DNA of 36,023 bases. It comes from Pseudomonas sp. SDI. GTDB taxonomy: Bacteria > Pseudomonadota > Gammaproteobacteria > Pseudomonadales > Pseudomonadaceae. The notes under the pieces were generated by a model. That model worked only from the letters and a program-made list of their open reading frames with translations, was not told where the DNA came from and made no database searches. Where the stretch lies: assembly GCF_003105155.1 (NCBI RefSeq), contig NZ_QETK01000044.1, forward strand, positions 1 to 36,023, in the 5' to 3' direction. Below are positions 1-7,395 of the stretch, one piece after another. The translations under genes and the position numbers were made by a program. Numbering within the stretch: the stretch's first letter is position 1; each line of letters starts with the position of its first letter.

Positions 1-117
1 CAGCTATCGATCGCCAGTTACATCCATGGGTTTTACAACGACAGCCGACTGCACTCTGCGCTGGGCTACCGTTCTCCGAACGAATATGCCAAAGGCTTGA
101 GGCAGAAGGCTGGATAA
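1..117 (+). CDS. IS3-family transposase (OrfB, integrase core), C-terminal end only
   Basis: Frame 1 is open from the window edge to TAA at 115-117 and encodes 38 residues. It carries the classic end of the IS3-family rve/DDE transposase, YNDSRLHSALGYRSPNEY, in which the R-x-H-S-x-L-G-Y-x-S-P block is typical. The rest of the gene lies outside the window. The enzyme would cut and join DNA ends of its own insertion sequence. An IS terminus probably follows at about 150-159, where a run reading GGGGACAGGCCCA ends in CA. Beyond it starts an interrupted minus-strand gene. Family assignment is firm; the exact element is not recognised. Confidence 0.85.
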   Translation, partial: QLSIASYIHGFYNDSRLHSALGYRSPNEYAKGLRQKAG

Positions 118-159
118 CAAGCTTCTTGGCGTCCGCTGCCAGGGGACAGGCCCAGTCCA
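118..159 (+). mobile_element. Probable right end of the IS3-family element
   Basis: This is the stretch between the transposase stop and the resumption of host-like coding on the minus strand. IS3 elements usually end within a few tens of bases of the orfB stop with a terminal inverted repeat finishing in CA; CA occurs at 153-154 and 158-159. The other end and the target duplication are outside the window, so the boundary is approximate. Confidence 0.45.
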
Positions 160-718
160 CCTCAAGAATGGTCGGTACTCCGATTTCGCGAAGTCGCCAG
201 CGATAGTCCACCCCTCGGCCGCTATCGCCGTTCAACTCAGCGGCGAGCGCCATGAGGTACTCACTGCCGTTGATGGCGTAGTGGCCATAGTCCTTGAGCA
301 TGTCGCGGTCATCCCCGGATAACCAGATTTTCCCTTTCTCACTGGTGCTCCGAGTCTGCAGTTCATCGAGTGCTTGCTGGACTCTAGCGGGATCGACGTC
401 ATGGAAAAGCTGCCGAAAGCGCGTTTGAATGCGGTCGATCTGTTGACCCTGTAGCCCTAGTTCGTAATAGGAACGGAGGTTCTCAGGCCGGCACCCGTGG
501 AAGGCTTTCACATGGCTGTAATAGCCAGTCAGCTTTTCGCAGAAGGCGGGGACGAGTTCATCATGATCCGGCAGCCAGGTTAGATCATCTGGCCAGCAGT
601 CTGGACGGCTTCGCTGGAGGTGGCTACGCAGTGCTGGGTCTAGCAGGTCGCTCGCGTAGAAGCGGATAGAGGCCAGCCAGCTACGGCGTTTGCGCCAGTC
701 TAGTGTGCGTTGCTTCAT
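155..718 (-). pseudogene. Unknown gene, 3' part lost to the IS3 insertion
   Basis: Reading the minus strand from ATG at 716-718 gives an uninterrupted frame of about 188 codons that runs straight into the insertion sequence end and on to the window edge without a stop. The native C-terminus is therefore missing. The product is hydrophilic, begins MKQRTLDWRKRRSWLASIRF, and has a segment around residue 65-85 reading KAFHGCRPENLRSYYELGL. It starts 48 bp after the stop of an XRE-type regulator on the same strand, so the two probably form an operon, an arrangement common for toxin-antitoxin or phage-response pairs. I do not recognise the family. The H-x-C-R-x-x-(8)-Y-x-x-G-L pattern vaguely recalls ADP-ribosyltransferase-like folds, but this is not secure. 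Confidence 0.6.
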
Positions 719-766
719 GCGCCTTTCCTTGGGCAGTGTTTCTGCTGCGGGTCGTGTATCAGCTAC

Positions 767-1288
767 TCAATCGTCAGCCGGCAGTGATCGCTTCCACAAG
801 AAATTCACCGTGGATCGAGTGATGCCGAGTTGCCGTGCAGTCTCAGATTGGGTCAAGCCCGACTCTTTGCACTGGAGCACCTTCTTGAGTTTGACCACGT
901 TGACTGGTCGCGCGGCCGGCCGCTTCAAGACGCCCACCCCGGTGAGATGTTCGGCGATATCTGAGGCGCTTATCCGTTGCTCAAGGGCCTCCAACTCCGC
1001 TGTGGCTTGAGCGAGCAAGCTCTGAGTCGAGACGTTGTCACGTGTGGCCAGAACGAGTGAAAGCAACGCTAAGGGGCTCAGCCCCAGTGCCTCGGCAAGC
1101 TCCGAAAACTTGTCCAACGTTGGCGTGCTCTGCGCGTTTTCGATCTTTGCCACGTAGGTGCGAGAGGTTGCGTGAGACAAGCCCTCCTGGGTTAGCCCCA
1201 GGCTGCCTCGAACTGCTCGTATGACGGCCGCGAGGGCCGGTCTGATCAACGTCAACGCGAATATCCTCAAATTGGAGGATGTAGCCAT
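767..1288 (-). CDS. XRE-family transcriptional regulator with second C-terminal HTH
   Basis: A 173-aa protein if translation starts at ATG 1286-1288 (MATSSNLRIF...). Upstream codons are open but there is no reason to prefer a longer start. Residues about 20-80 form an XRE/Cro helix-turn-helix: GLTQEGLSHATSRTYVAKIE followed by NAQSTPTLDKFSELAEAL, the usual TQ-x-x-L...YVxxIE...PTL pattern. A second HTH-like segment near the C-terminus (LTQSETARQLGITRSTVNF, about 145-165) resembles resolvase/Hin-type helices. It probably represses its own promoter; an inverted repeat lies about 20 bp upstream. The next gene downstream is the truncated unknown gene, so this may be the regulator or antitoxin half of a broken pair. 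Confidence 0.8.
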   Translation of the reverse strand: MATSSNLRIFALTLIRPALAAVIRAVRGSLGLTQEGLSHATSRTYVAKIENAQSTPTLDKFSELAEALGLSPLALLSLVLATRDNVSTQSLLAQATAELEALEQRISASDIAEHLTGVGVLKRPAARPVNVVKLKKVLQCKESGLTQSETARQLGITRSTVNFLWKRSLPADD

Positions 1289-1304
1289 GCCGGGATGTAC
1301 AGTT

Positions 1305-1320
1305 ACACCGCATATGGTGT
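1305..1320. promoter_or_regulatory. Inverted repeat upstream of the XRE gene (candidate operator)
   Basis: ACACC-GCATAT-GGTGT is a 5-bp-arm inverted repeat 17 bp before the XRE start codon. On the minus strand it overlaps a TATACA-like -10 box (TTTTATACACC). Position and symmetry suit autorepression by the XRE protein, but arms this short can occur by chance. Confidence 0.35.
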
Positions 1321-1542
1321 ATAAAACTGGACGCTGCGCTGGTCGTAGGTGGCTATTGGCGTTTCCTGATTCGGTTGTCGGTGAGCTACCAGGCCCGGAG
1401 CCAGTGGCCGTCGCCATGCCTGTAGCTCCAGAGGTGGGGCAGGGTAGTGGCCTGGGTAGTGGCTTCAATTCACCGCTAAATCGAATCGGGATCTGCTGCT
1501 ATCGCAAGATGAGACGGTGGCCGATCCAACGGAGGGTAGTGT

Positions 1543-2277
1543 TTGAGAGTTCGGATTTACTCTGACTTGCACAGAGAGCTTCATCGCTTCGACCCACCGC
1601 CCCTAGACCCGAGCGTTGGCTTGGTGATCCTCGCCGGTGATATCGACAAAAAGGGTCGCGGCGTGAAGTGGGCCAGTGAAGCGTTCGAGTGCCCCATCGT
1701 TTATGTCTGCGGAAATCACGAATTCTATGATGGTCACATCGACCGAACCCTTCAGAAGATGAAGGACGCTGCGCTTGATCACGTACACGTCTTGGAAAAC
1801 GAGATGCTGATCATCAACGGCGTCCGGATCCTAGGCACGACAGCGTGGACAGATTTCACGAGCAGCGGTGACCAGGTTGCGGCATGCAAGATGGCAAAAG
1901 AGTGGATGAACGATTTTAGATACATCCGGATAGATACCAATTACAGGCGGCTCAGGCCTGATGATCTCGTGACTCGCAACCACGCGGCCAGAGCGTGGCT
2001 AACCGAGCAGCTTGACCAAAAATTTGAAGGCAAAACGGTCGTCGTTACCCACCATGCCCCAGCGTCATTTGTGGCCGGGATAAAGGATGAGGGACATCTT
2101 AACGCTGCCTACACCAACGAGTGGTCGACGTTAATTGAAAAGGCCGATGCGTGGGTGTTCGGCCATACGCATCACTGTGTTGATGTCGAGCTGGCAGGCT
2201 GCCGGGTGATCTCCAATCCTCGGGGCTATCCCAACGAAGCAAACGGTTTCGACCCTTTATTTGAGATTGAAATTTGA
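1543..2277 (+). CDS. Calcineurin-like metallophosphoesterase
   Basis: A 244-aa protein with all the metallophosphoesterase motifs: D-x-H at residues 8-10 (YSDLH), GD at 32-33 (LAGDID), GNHE at 57-60, VTHHAP at about 168-173 and GHTHH near residue 206. These ligate a two-metal centre that hydrolyses phosphomono- or diesters; the substrate cannot be told from sequence. No signal peptide is visible, so it is cytoplasmic. The start is TTG at 1543, chosen because GGAGGG lies at 1531-1536 with ideal spacing and the first residues (MRVRIYSDLH) match the start of the fold. Its stop overlaps the ATG of the next gene (TGATG), so the two are translationally coupled. Confidence 0.88.
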   Translation: MRVRIYSDLHRELHRFDPPPLDPSVGLVILAGDIDKKGRGVKWASEAFECPIVYVCGNHEFYDGHIDRTLQKMKDAALDHVHVLENEMLIINGVRILGTTAWTDFTSSGDQVAACKMAKEWMNDFRYIRIDTNYRRLRPDDLVTRNHAARAWLTEQLDQKFEGKTVVVTHHAPASFVAGIKDEGHLNAAYTNEWSTLIEKADAWVFGHTHHCVDVELAGCRVISNPRGYPNEANGFDPLFEIEI

Positions 2278-2594
2278 TGTCGACTTCTGTGAGAAAGCAG
2301 GCTTTCCCGCATGCTTTGAAGTCCGTGCCGCTTGAGCACAATGTGCCTATCGAGGTCGTTCAGGCGCAGAGCATTGATTGGGGGATAACCATCGACGCGT
2401 ACTTGGCCAGTGCTGCGAGAGCGGGTCAACGCTACGCAGCAACTGTTTTCAGCGATTTGTCGGGCGCGAGCGACAACGGGATGACTGTTGCCACTCCGCC
2501 GTTGGAGTTCGTCGAGGAGAGGGCGGGATTCAAGCTGATGCGCAGCGTCGGCGGGGCAGACCACTTTGTGATCACGAGTGAGCTGAGCGTGTGA
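2277..2594 (+). CDS. Unknown 105-aa protein coupled to the metallophosphoesterase
   Basis: ATG at 2277-2279 overlaps the stop of the metallophosphoesterase gene; an in-frame TTG immediately upstream is the only alternative. The product has no recognisable domain, transmembrane segment or metal motif. It is mixed alpha/beta in character with a segment DNGMTVATPPLEFVEERAGF towards the C-terminus. Coupling implies a stoichiometric or functional partner of the phosphoesterase. Reliable as a gene on overlap and codon grounds; function unknown. Confidence 0.65.
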   Translation: MSTSVRKQAFPHALKSVPLEHNVPIEVVQAQSIDWGITIDAYLASAARAGQRYAATVFSDLSGASDNGMTVATPPLEFVEERAGFKLMRSVGGADHFVITSELSV

Positions 2595-2811
2595 TGGGTG
2601 AGGACATCTTGTTGCTAGGCCGGCAAGGCTTTCGTGCTGTAGCCCGGACTGCCAGGGCGCTACCTGCAGGATCTTTCGTGGGTACCCGCAATCGTGAGCG
2701 CTTTAAGGTAATCAACGATCAACTCGATGATTAGGGTCGGTTGGTAAAACGCCAGGTATGCGGCCTTTTTCATCCGCTTGTCTTATGGTTAAGTGCAATT
2801 AAGGACAATGC

Positions 2812-3309
2812 ATGTCTGAATTGAAGAAGCTGAAAGTCACTGTTAAAAACTTTGATGTTAAGGCGGTAGGTGACATCGATGCGCTCTATGGCAGGGTCAG
2901 GCTAGAGGATGAGCAAGGTAATACGTTTCACTTCAAGGAAGTTGTGATGTTGAAGTATCTTAAATATCAGGGTGCGCTCGTTACTGATGTGCCCAGGATT
3001 TGGTATTACAAGCATCTTGCTAAAAGCTCTATCGTGCTGATTGCGTTTGAAAAAAGTGACGGCAAAGTGGAATATGACTTGGATGATGTGCGAATTGTTG
3101 CCAGGTCGAGTATGTTTAAGGGTGTTTTGATGTCGTTTGCAGCCATTCCTGCAGGCATCATTGTGGCGACTGCGACTTACGGTTTGGGCTTATTGCTGAT
3201 TCCCGGCTTTATGTATTACGGCTATCGAAATGTCTTTAAAATTCCGGGCATGCTGCGCCGCAATACTTTGGTAAGTGATCTGGCCAGTCATGGGGTTACT
3301 GTTCGGTAG
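2812..3309 (+). CDS. Unknown membrane protein
   Basis: A 165-aa protein with a lower G+C content than its neighbours, suggesting separate acquisition. Residues 1-105 look like a soluble beta-rich domain (VTVKNFDVKAVGDIDALYGR...). Residues about 108-145 are strongly hydrophobic (GVLMSFAAIPAGIIVATATY then GLGLLLIPGFMYYG), enough for one or two membrane spans, followed by a short basic tail with LRRN. The start ATG has AAGGA six bases upstream (AATTAAGGACAATG). No family recognised. The stop precedes a block of stem-loops. Confidence 0.7.
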   Translation: MSELKKLKVTVKNFDVKAVGDIDALYGRVRLEDEQGNTFHFKEVVMLKYLKYQGALVTDVPRIWYYKHLAKSSIVLIAFEKSDGKVEYDLDDVRIVARSSMFKGVLMSFAAIPAGIIVATATYGLGLLLIPGFMYYGYRNVFKIPGMLRRNTLVSDLASHGVTVR

Positions 3310-3350
3310 TACCGGGGGGCCATTCACCCTCTCGGGCGGGGGCTTCTTTA

Positions 3351-3395
3351 GGGCTACTGGTGAGGCGCATTCTTTACGCTCAAAGCCAGTAGCCC
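3351..3395. other. Long stem-loop 1
   Basis: Perfect 10-bp outer arms GGGCTACTGG (3351-3360) and CCAGTAGCCC (3386-3395) enclose a second near-perfect pairing TGAGgCG/CGCTCA. It lies between the convergent membrane-protein gene and the two-gene pair beginning at 4328. There is no U-tract on either side, so it is not a standard rho-independent terminator, although it could act as a transcript end. Confidence 0.6.
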
Positions 3396-3439
3396 TTCGC
3401 TGCGAGCGGCTCGTCCGTTCAGCGGGACAAGCGCTTTAG

Positions 3440-3492
3440 GCTGATGTGGGCCCTCCAGATAAGCTCTGTCCGGGAGGTAGCACCACATCAGC
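3440..3492. other. Long stem-loop 2
   Basis: Perfect 10-bp arms GCTGATGTGG (3440-3449) and CCACATCAGC (3483-3492), with an inner pairing CCTCC/GGAGG (3452-3456 and 3472-3476, approximate). Between this and stem-loop 1 a weaker hairpin GCTCGTCC/GGGACAAGC occurs around 3408-3432. Three successive stems in 150 bp suggest a structured RNA or a REP-like block. Confidence 0.55.
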
Positions 3493-3534
3493 GCATGAGT
3501 AGTGGGCCCTGTCGCAGCAGGGATCCCATTACAC

Positions 3535-3912
3535 TCAGTCCCGGTGCGCTCGCCAGTATTCGACCACGTAATTAAACGCTTCCAAGAAAAACGTCTCCTG
3601 ATTCTTGTATTCAGCGCCGCAACGGCGAGCCATGGTGAAAAAACCAGTGCCCGGCAGCCAGTCTTCTTGATGCACCACGAGTGCTGTGAGGAAGCCTCGA
3701 CCCTCGGCGTATTCTTCGGTCGAGATCTCATCCAGCAGGTAGCTGAGCCGGGGATCGGTGGGCTCTATAGCCAGTGGGAGCTTGGTCACGAGCTCACCAT
3801 AGGTCACAAACTCGCGATCCTTGAGCCGTGCGCGCCTGATCAGGAGTTCTCGTGCAGTGGTTTTGGCTTGCGCCCAATCGGAGTCTGGAAAACCGTGGGT
3901 ATGACCGATCAT
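3535..3912 (-). CDS. Unknown 125-aa protein, second gene of a coupled pair
   Basis: ATG at 3910-3912 overlaps the stop of the upstream gene (ATGA), which fixes the start. The protein is mostly helical, with conserved-looking motifs VTYGELVTKL, LSYLLDEIS, GFLTALVVH and LPGTGFFTMARRCG. A PGxGFF turn followed by an aromatic C-terminal helix (FNYVVEYWRAHRD) is reminiscent of small conserved hypothetical proteins found among accessory genes. No catalytic motif can be named. Confidence 0.7.
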   Translation of the reverse strand: MIGHTHGFPDSDWAQAKTTARELLIRRARLKDREFVTYGELVTKLPLAIEPTDPRLSYLLDEISTEEYAEGRGFLTALVVHQEDWLPGTGFFTMARRCGAEYKNQETFFLEAFNYVVEYWRAHRD

Positions 3913-4328
3913 GGTTGCTTGCTCACGTCGAGATCCAGGTAAACGTCCTGTGCGATCATGACAATGATTTGAGGATTGAGGTCGTCCAGGGGGTGCAGAT
4001 CAGCGTGCTCATTCAGAATCTCGGCCACAGCTTCGAACACCATCTGGTTAGTGGGTGACCCTTGCGCGCGCAGGTAAAACATCGCGTGGGGTAGATCACG
4101 TTTGACCCCGTCTTGCGTGATGACCGTTCGAGTACAGCCGCTCTCTTCCAGCAGATCGTGAATTTGGTCGTAGTGGCGCTCGTGGCTGAGCTGAATACGA
4201 AGGATGAAATCTCGGTGGCCGTCGAGGGGCGCGATGGTGTGTGGTTCACGCTCCTTCTCTTTGACCCGATTGCTTTCCCGCTGTGCCTCATTCTGCTTGT
4301 AATGGCGAACGACGTTATCGACTGACAT
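3909..4328 (-). CDS. Unknown 139-aa protein, first gene of a coupled pair
   Basis: Starts at ATG 4326-4328 preceded by AAGGAAG, a good ribosome site. The first 30 residues are charged and helical (NEAQRESNRVKEKEREP); the rest alternates strands and helices (FILRIQLSHERHYDQIHDLL, MVFEAVAEILNEHADL). No family recognised. It overlaps the next gene by four bases, so the two proteins are likely made together. Confidence 0.65.
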   Translation of the reverse strand: MSVDNVVRHYKQNEAQRESNRVKEKEREPHTIAPLDGHRDFILRIQLSHERHYDQIHDLLEESGCTRTVITQDGVKRDLPHAMFYLRAQGSPTNQMVFEAVAEILNEHADLHPLDDLNPQIIVMIAQDVYLDLDVSKQP

Positions 4329-5243
4329 CTGAGATCTTCCTTAGACCTGAGGTGTGGCTGCTTGCGAGCCGTATGGGGGCAACCATTGGAATTTACCAAT
4401 TTCTCTCGCGTTGTCTAGCTCAGGGCTTGCAGGGCAGGGACAGGATGACGACGCGGTCTGCGCCTTTGAATAAGCCAGGCCATTGGAGGGAAGCCATCTT
4501 GCCGGTTGAGTGTTGCCGGCCCCCAGGCCATCACCGGAGCTTCTGCTGTGTACTGACGGGGCGGACAAGGCGAATTAAGCAGTCACCTGGCCGACCGAGG
4601 GTTGTGATCGGAGGAGGTTTGCCAGGATGACTAACCGTACATTCTGCATGGCTTTAAGCTGTCATCCGCCAAGGCATGACCTCGACAAGAAACCACACGA
4701 TCATGCGCACTGGTGCAGGTAATGGATGCCGATTTTGGATGACCTGATCCAGCCACCCTTGAACGGGTAGAGGTGCAAAAAACCAGTGATTATCACTAAT
4801 TTTATTGATTAATTCAGTGAATTTTACTTTTCTTCATTTTTTACCCCCCCTCTTGAAAATTTTTAAACGAGACGGAGTTCTTATATTTGAGAGCAAAGAA
4901 AAAGCTACGTAGTGCTTGCACCCCCGATGCACGGGTATAGCGCGGTGTCGCGGACTCGCTTTACGGTTTTGATTTTCGAGGTTTTTCAGCCTGGTATGCC
5001 TTGCCGATAGGCGAGGCAGAGCTGGTAGGGGAAATCGGTACTTCGGCCGTTAGGCCGCTGCTTTTGCTTTTGACTACAAAGCACCATCCTTTCCAGCTTT
5101 TTTTGAAGCGACAGCTGCGTCTGAAGACATACCCATTTCGGACAACATGTGTCAGCGTTGGGTGAAGTCGGCCTGCGTTTTTGAGAGTGGGCGGCCTGCT
5201 GCTAGGGTAGCGACGTATCAGCGCACCTAGCGGGCATCAAAGC
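4329..5243. other. 915-bp stretch without a clear gene, with an AT-rich core
   Basis: No convincing long frame on either strand. It contains a strongly AT-rich block at about 4770-4890 and, downstream, a hairpin with a T-rich tail at 5044-5070. A 31-codon frame at 4627-4722 follows a GGAGGAGG sequence at 4612-4619 but is too short to trust. The layout (AT-rich promoter-like DNA, about 180 bp, terminator-like hairpin) would suit a small RNA on the plus strand. Confidence 0.4.
5044..5070 (+). terminator. Candidate rho-independent terminator
   Basis: CGGCC-GTTA-GGCCG (5044-5057) is followed by CTGCTTTTGCTTTT. The stem is only 5 bp and the T-run is interrupted, so strength is uncertain. No annotated gene ends just before it, which is why it is linked to a possible small RNA. 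Confidence 0.4.
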
Positions 5244-5438
5244 TCAATGCGAGGCGTTGGCTGACAGCAGGGCCTCCTCCAGAGCCTCAAGCGCGTCTTG
5301 TACACGTCGATCTTCTCGAACGTCACCACTGGTGGGCTTGTAGGTTTGGCAGTGGCGTAGAAGGGCCTCAAGCTCGTTCTGATTCAAATCGAATTCGATG
5401 TGCATGCTGATGCTCGTGTCATGGATGGTGGTGGTCAT
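5244..5438 (-). CDS. Small acidic protein of 64 aa, unknown
   Basis: Begins MTTTIHDTSISMHIEF at ATG 5436-5438 and consists largely of two acidic helices (NQNELEALLRHCQTYK and VQDALEALEEALLSA). No ribosome site is obvious; a second methionine at residue 12 is a possible start. The regular amphipathic pattern suggests a dimeric helical hairpin. Function unknown. Confidence 0.5.
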   Translation of the reverse strand: MTTTIHDTSISMHIEFDLNQNELEALLRHCQTYKPTSGDVREDRRVQDALEALEEALLSANASH

Positions 5439-5476
5439 CGTGCTGCGCCTGGGTCAAGGGCAGTGCACGGTCGACA

Positions 5477-5839
5477 GTGAGGTTATCGTTGAACAGTGAT
5501 GTTGAGAAACAGGTATGGCATCGGGCGTCGGAGGTGTACCGGGAGTCCCTGGCCCAGGTCTTGAGTCAGGCTTTGGCACGGTACAAGCGCGTCGCAGGTT
5601 TTGATGATTCAACGCGGTTGTACGAGAGCATTGCCGGTGGCCATGCACTCATGGCGTTGAGGCATGCCCTGATGCTTCGTTGGCCCAGCCACACCATTGA
5701 GTGCTCGGGATCCTACATCGAACTGCGCTCCCGTCTTCGGGCCTACTTGGTGGACTACTTGCTGCGCAAGATCTTTCACGACCATCTGTGCACTCCTGAC
5801 TTGAGGGACGCGTTCTTCGCGGCGGATCATGGTGTGTGA
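5477..5839 (+). CDS. Unknown 120-aa protein
   Basis: Open from GTG at 5477 (VRLSLNSDVEKQVWHRASEVY...). It is helical, with a Tyr/Arg-rich C-terminal half (YIELRSRLRAYLVDYLLRKI). It is divergent from the small gene at 5438, and the 38-bp gap must hold both starts. No domain recognised. The GTG start is the first in frame; no strong Shine-Dalgarno was seen. Confidence 0.5.
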   Translation: MRLSLNSDVEKQVWHRASEVYRESLAQVLSQALARYKRVAGFDDSTRLYESIAGGHALMALRHALMLRWPSHTIECSGSYIELRSRLRAYLVDYLLRKIFHDHLCTPDLRDAFFAADHGV

Positions 5840-5904
5840 GGAACGATTCGGTCGAAAATGGCGTGGAGCCAGTGACTCGATTCCGGAGAGTTCGGTGAGA
5901 CCCC

Positions 5905-6099
5905 ATGGAGAGCGTTAACGTACCACTATCACTGAGTGACGAAGAGTTCGAGTCGATGATGCGCGAGTTCAACTCAGCGGGCGACTGGATGTTTGAACAA
6001 CTCGCACTGAAGCGTTCAGCACTAGGCCCCGCCGTGGAGAATGAGATCAGCCAAGGCTCAGTGCCTCCAGGGGAGGGTGACGGTGCCCGCGACACGTGA
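5905..6099 (+). CDS. Small unknown 64-aa protein
   Basis: ATG at 5905 in the context GAGACCCCATGG, 66 bp after the preceding gene on the same strand. The sequence (PLSLSDEEFESMMREFNSAG then DWMFEQLALKRSALG) is acidic and helical at the N-terminus and loses structure after residue 50. It could be cotranscribed with the 120-aa gene. No family recognised. Confidence 0.45.
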   Translation: MESVNVPLSLSDEEFESMMREFNSAGDWMFEQLALKRSALGPAVENEISQGSVPPGEGDGARDT

Positions 6100-6188
6100 G
6101 CAGCAAGGTACATGCTTGCAGCGGTGAGTAAATGCGTCAAAGCAGGCTAGGGCATGGTCACAGCCGGCGCTGAACCATCGAGCTATCC

Positions 6189-6662
6189 TCATGGCTCGTA
6201 CGAGATCTGGCTCACATACCAGGTGGCTTCGCCGTCCGGGATTTTCACCACGCATTCATCGCCTTCCTCTTTCTTGAGCAGGGCGCGCGCCATTGGGGAG
6301 TCGATGGAAATGTAGTCGTTGCGTTCGTAGATCTCGTCGTAGCCCACGATCCGGAATTTCTTCCGTTCACCGTCTTCGTTCTCTATCTCTACCCAAGCGC
6401 CAAAGAAAATTCTTCCTTCCTGCTCCGGCGAGTAGTCCACGACCTTCACATCCTCCATTCGCTTACGAAGATACCTGACGCGGCGATCAATCTCGCGTAG
6501 AAGCTTTTTGTTGTACTGGTAGTCCGCGTTCTCGCTTCTGTCCCCGAGGGATGCTGCCCAGGCGACCTTCTGAGTAATTTCAGGTCTGTACACACGCCAC
6601 AGGTGATCGAGCTCGCCTTTGAGCTTCTCATGCCCTGCTCGGGTGATGATGTTTGTAGCCAA
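6189..6662 (-). CDS. greB: Transcription elongation factor GreB
   Basis: 157 aa, the normal GreB length. The N-terminal coiled coil carries WAASLGDRSENADYQYNKK with the acidic tip residues (D and E of GDRSENAD) that reach the RNA polymerase active site and trigger cleavage of backtracked transcripts. Then comes the RRVRYLRKRMEDVKVVDYSP linker and the C-terminal FKBP-like domain (RIFFGAWVEIENEDGE). The start is TTG at 6660-6662 (MATNII...), with AAGGAG seven bases upstream. It sits alone among unrelated accessory genes, so it may be a second, island-borne GreB rather than the housekeeping copy; this cannot be settled from the window. Confidence 0.93.
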   Translation of the reverse strand: MATNIITRAGHEKLKGELDHLWRVYRPEITQKVAWAASLGDRSENADYQYNKKLLREIDRRVRYLRKRMEDVKVVDYSPEQEGRIFFGAWVEIENEDGERKKFRIVGYDEIYERNDYISIDSPMARALLKKEEGDECVVKIPDGEATWYVSQISYEP

Positions 6663-6801
6663 TCAACAGCTCCTTACCTCGGAAATTCTTTGGCAGCTTT
6701 CAGGCTGTGGGAGAGCGCTGGCCAGAGCCTGAATAGACTTTGAGGGAGTCTACTCGGTCGAGCGTTCAATGGGGCAAGGCTTAGTACCCGGTACCCGCAT
6801 T

Positions 6802-7020
6802 TCAGGCTCGTTTCACTTCAACGCTGCCCATCATGCCTTGCACATACAGTCGATAAACACCGCCCTCCTGGACGACCTTGGCCTGCGGCATGTAGGAGTA
6901 GAAGTAGGAGTAGGAGTACACCGCCTGCTGCCATTTTTGACCGTTGTAGAACTCGAAAATGGTGTCGGTGTCGTCAAAGCCTTCAAAGTCGCCACTGAGT
7001 TGTCCTTCACATACGATCAT
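6802..7020 (-). CDS. Small conserved protein with a Tyr/Ser repeat
   Basis: A 72-aa product starting at ATG 7018-7020 (MIVCEGQLSGDFEGFDDTD...), with AGGAGG placed correctly upstream; a longer frame to 7059 lacks that site. The protein looks like a small beta-barrel: FEFYNGQKWQQ, then VYSYSYFYSYMPQAKV, then GGVYRLYVQGMMGSVEVKR. I have a general impression of short bacterial relatives with this D-T-I-F-E-F...Q/W pattern, but no function is known. The YSYSYFYSY segment is encoded by a TCCTAC micro-repeat. Confidence 0.7.
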   Translation of the reverse strand: MIVCEGQLSGDFEGFDDTDTIFEFYNGQKWQQAVYSYSYFYSYMPQAKVVQEGGVYRLYVQGMMGSVEVKRA

Positions 7021-7395
7021 CGCTACCCCTCCTATTGAGTATTGCAGTGGATGATGCACTGCCGAACGCTTCTTCTCAAACGTCCGCGAGGCTTGATCCT
7101 TAGGAGCGCTTCAAACGCTGACACGAGCTAAGTGTTTGTGACGGCAGTGCTGGCTCGGGATCTAGCGGCTTCAAGTTCTGAGCTCGCATTATCAGGGTGA
7201 CCACTGGACAGAGCCCTAACTAAAACGGAATCACGCTGAGCACCCTCTGACCGGTCACTCCAGTGTCAGGTCAGAACACATCCTGGGCCGCTTGCGCTGA
7301 GTCCGTACTCAACTCAGAAGCTCAGAGGCGATCTGCAGGATGATTTATGCCGGTAGGGGGATTGGGCCTTCCCCATCATGCGGTCGATTGTGATC
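7021..7395. other. 375-bp stretch with no gene seen
   Basis: All frames are interrupted by stops, and no RNA gene or strong hairpin with a T-run was seen. The 3' end of the HEPN-like gene lies at its right edge. Confidence 0.5.

Noticed and set aside
4627..4722. 31-codon frame after a GGAGGAGG sequence
   Set aside because: Too short to support by sequence alone, though the ribosome-like site is good.
5649..6140. 163-codon minus-strand frame opposite 5477-6099
   Set aside because: Opposite-strand shadow of two better-supported plus-strand genes, with Ser/Pro-rich composition.
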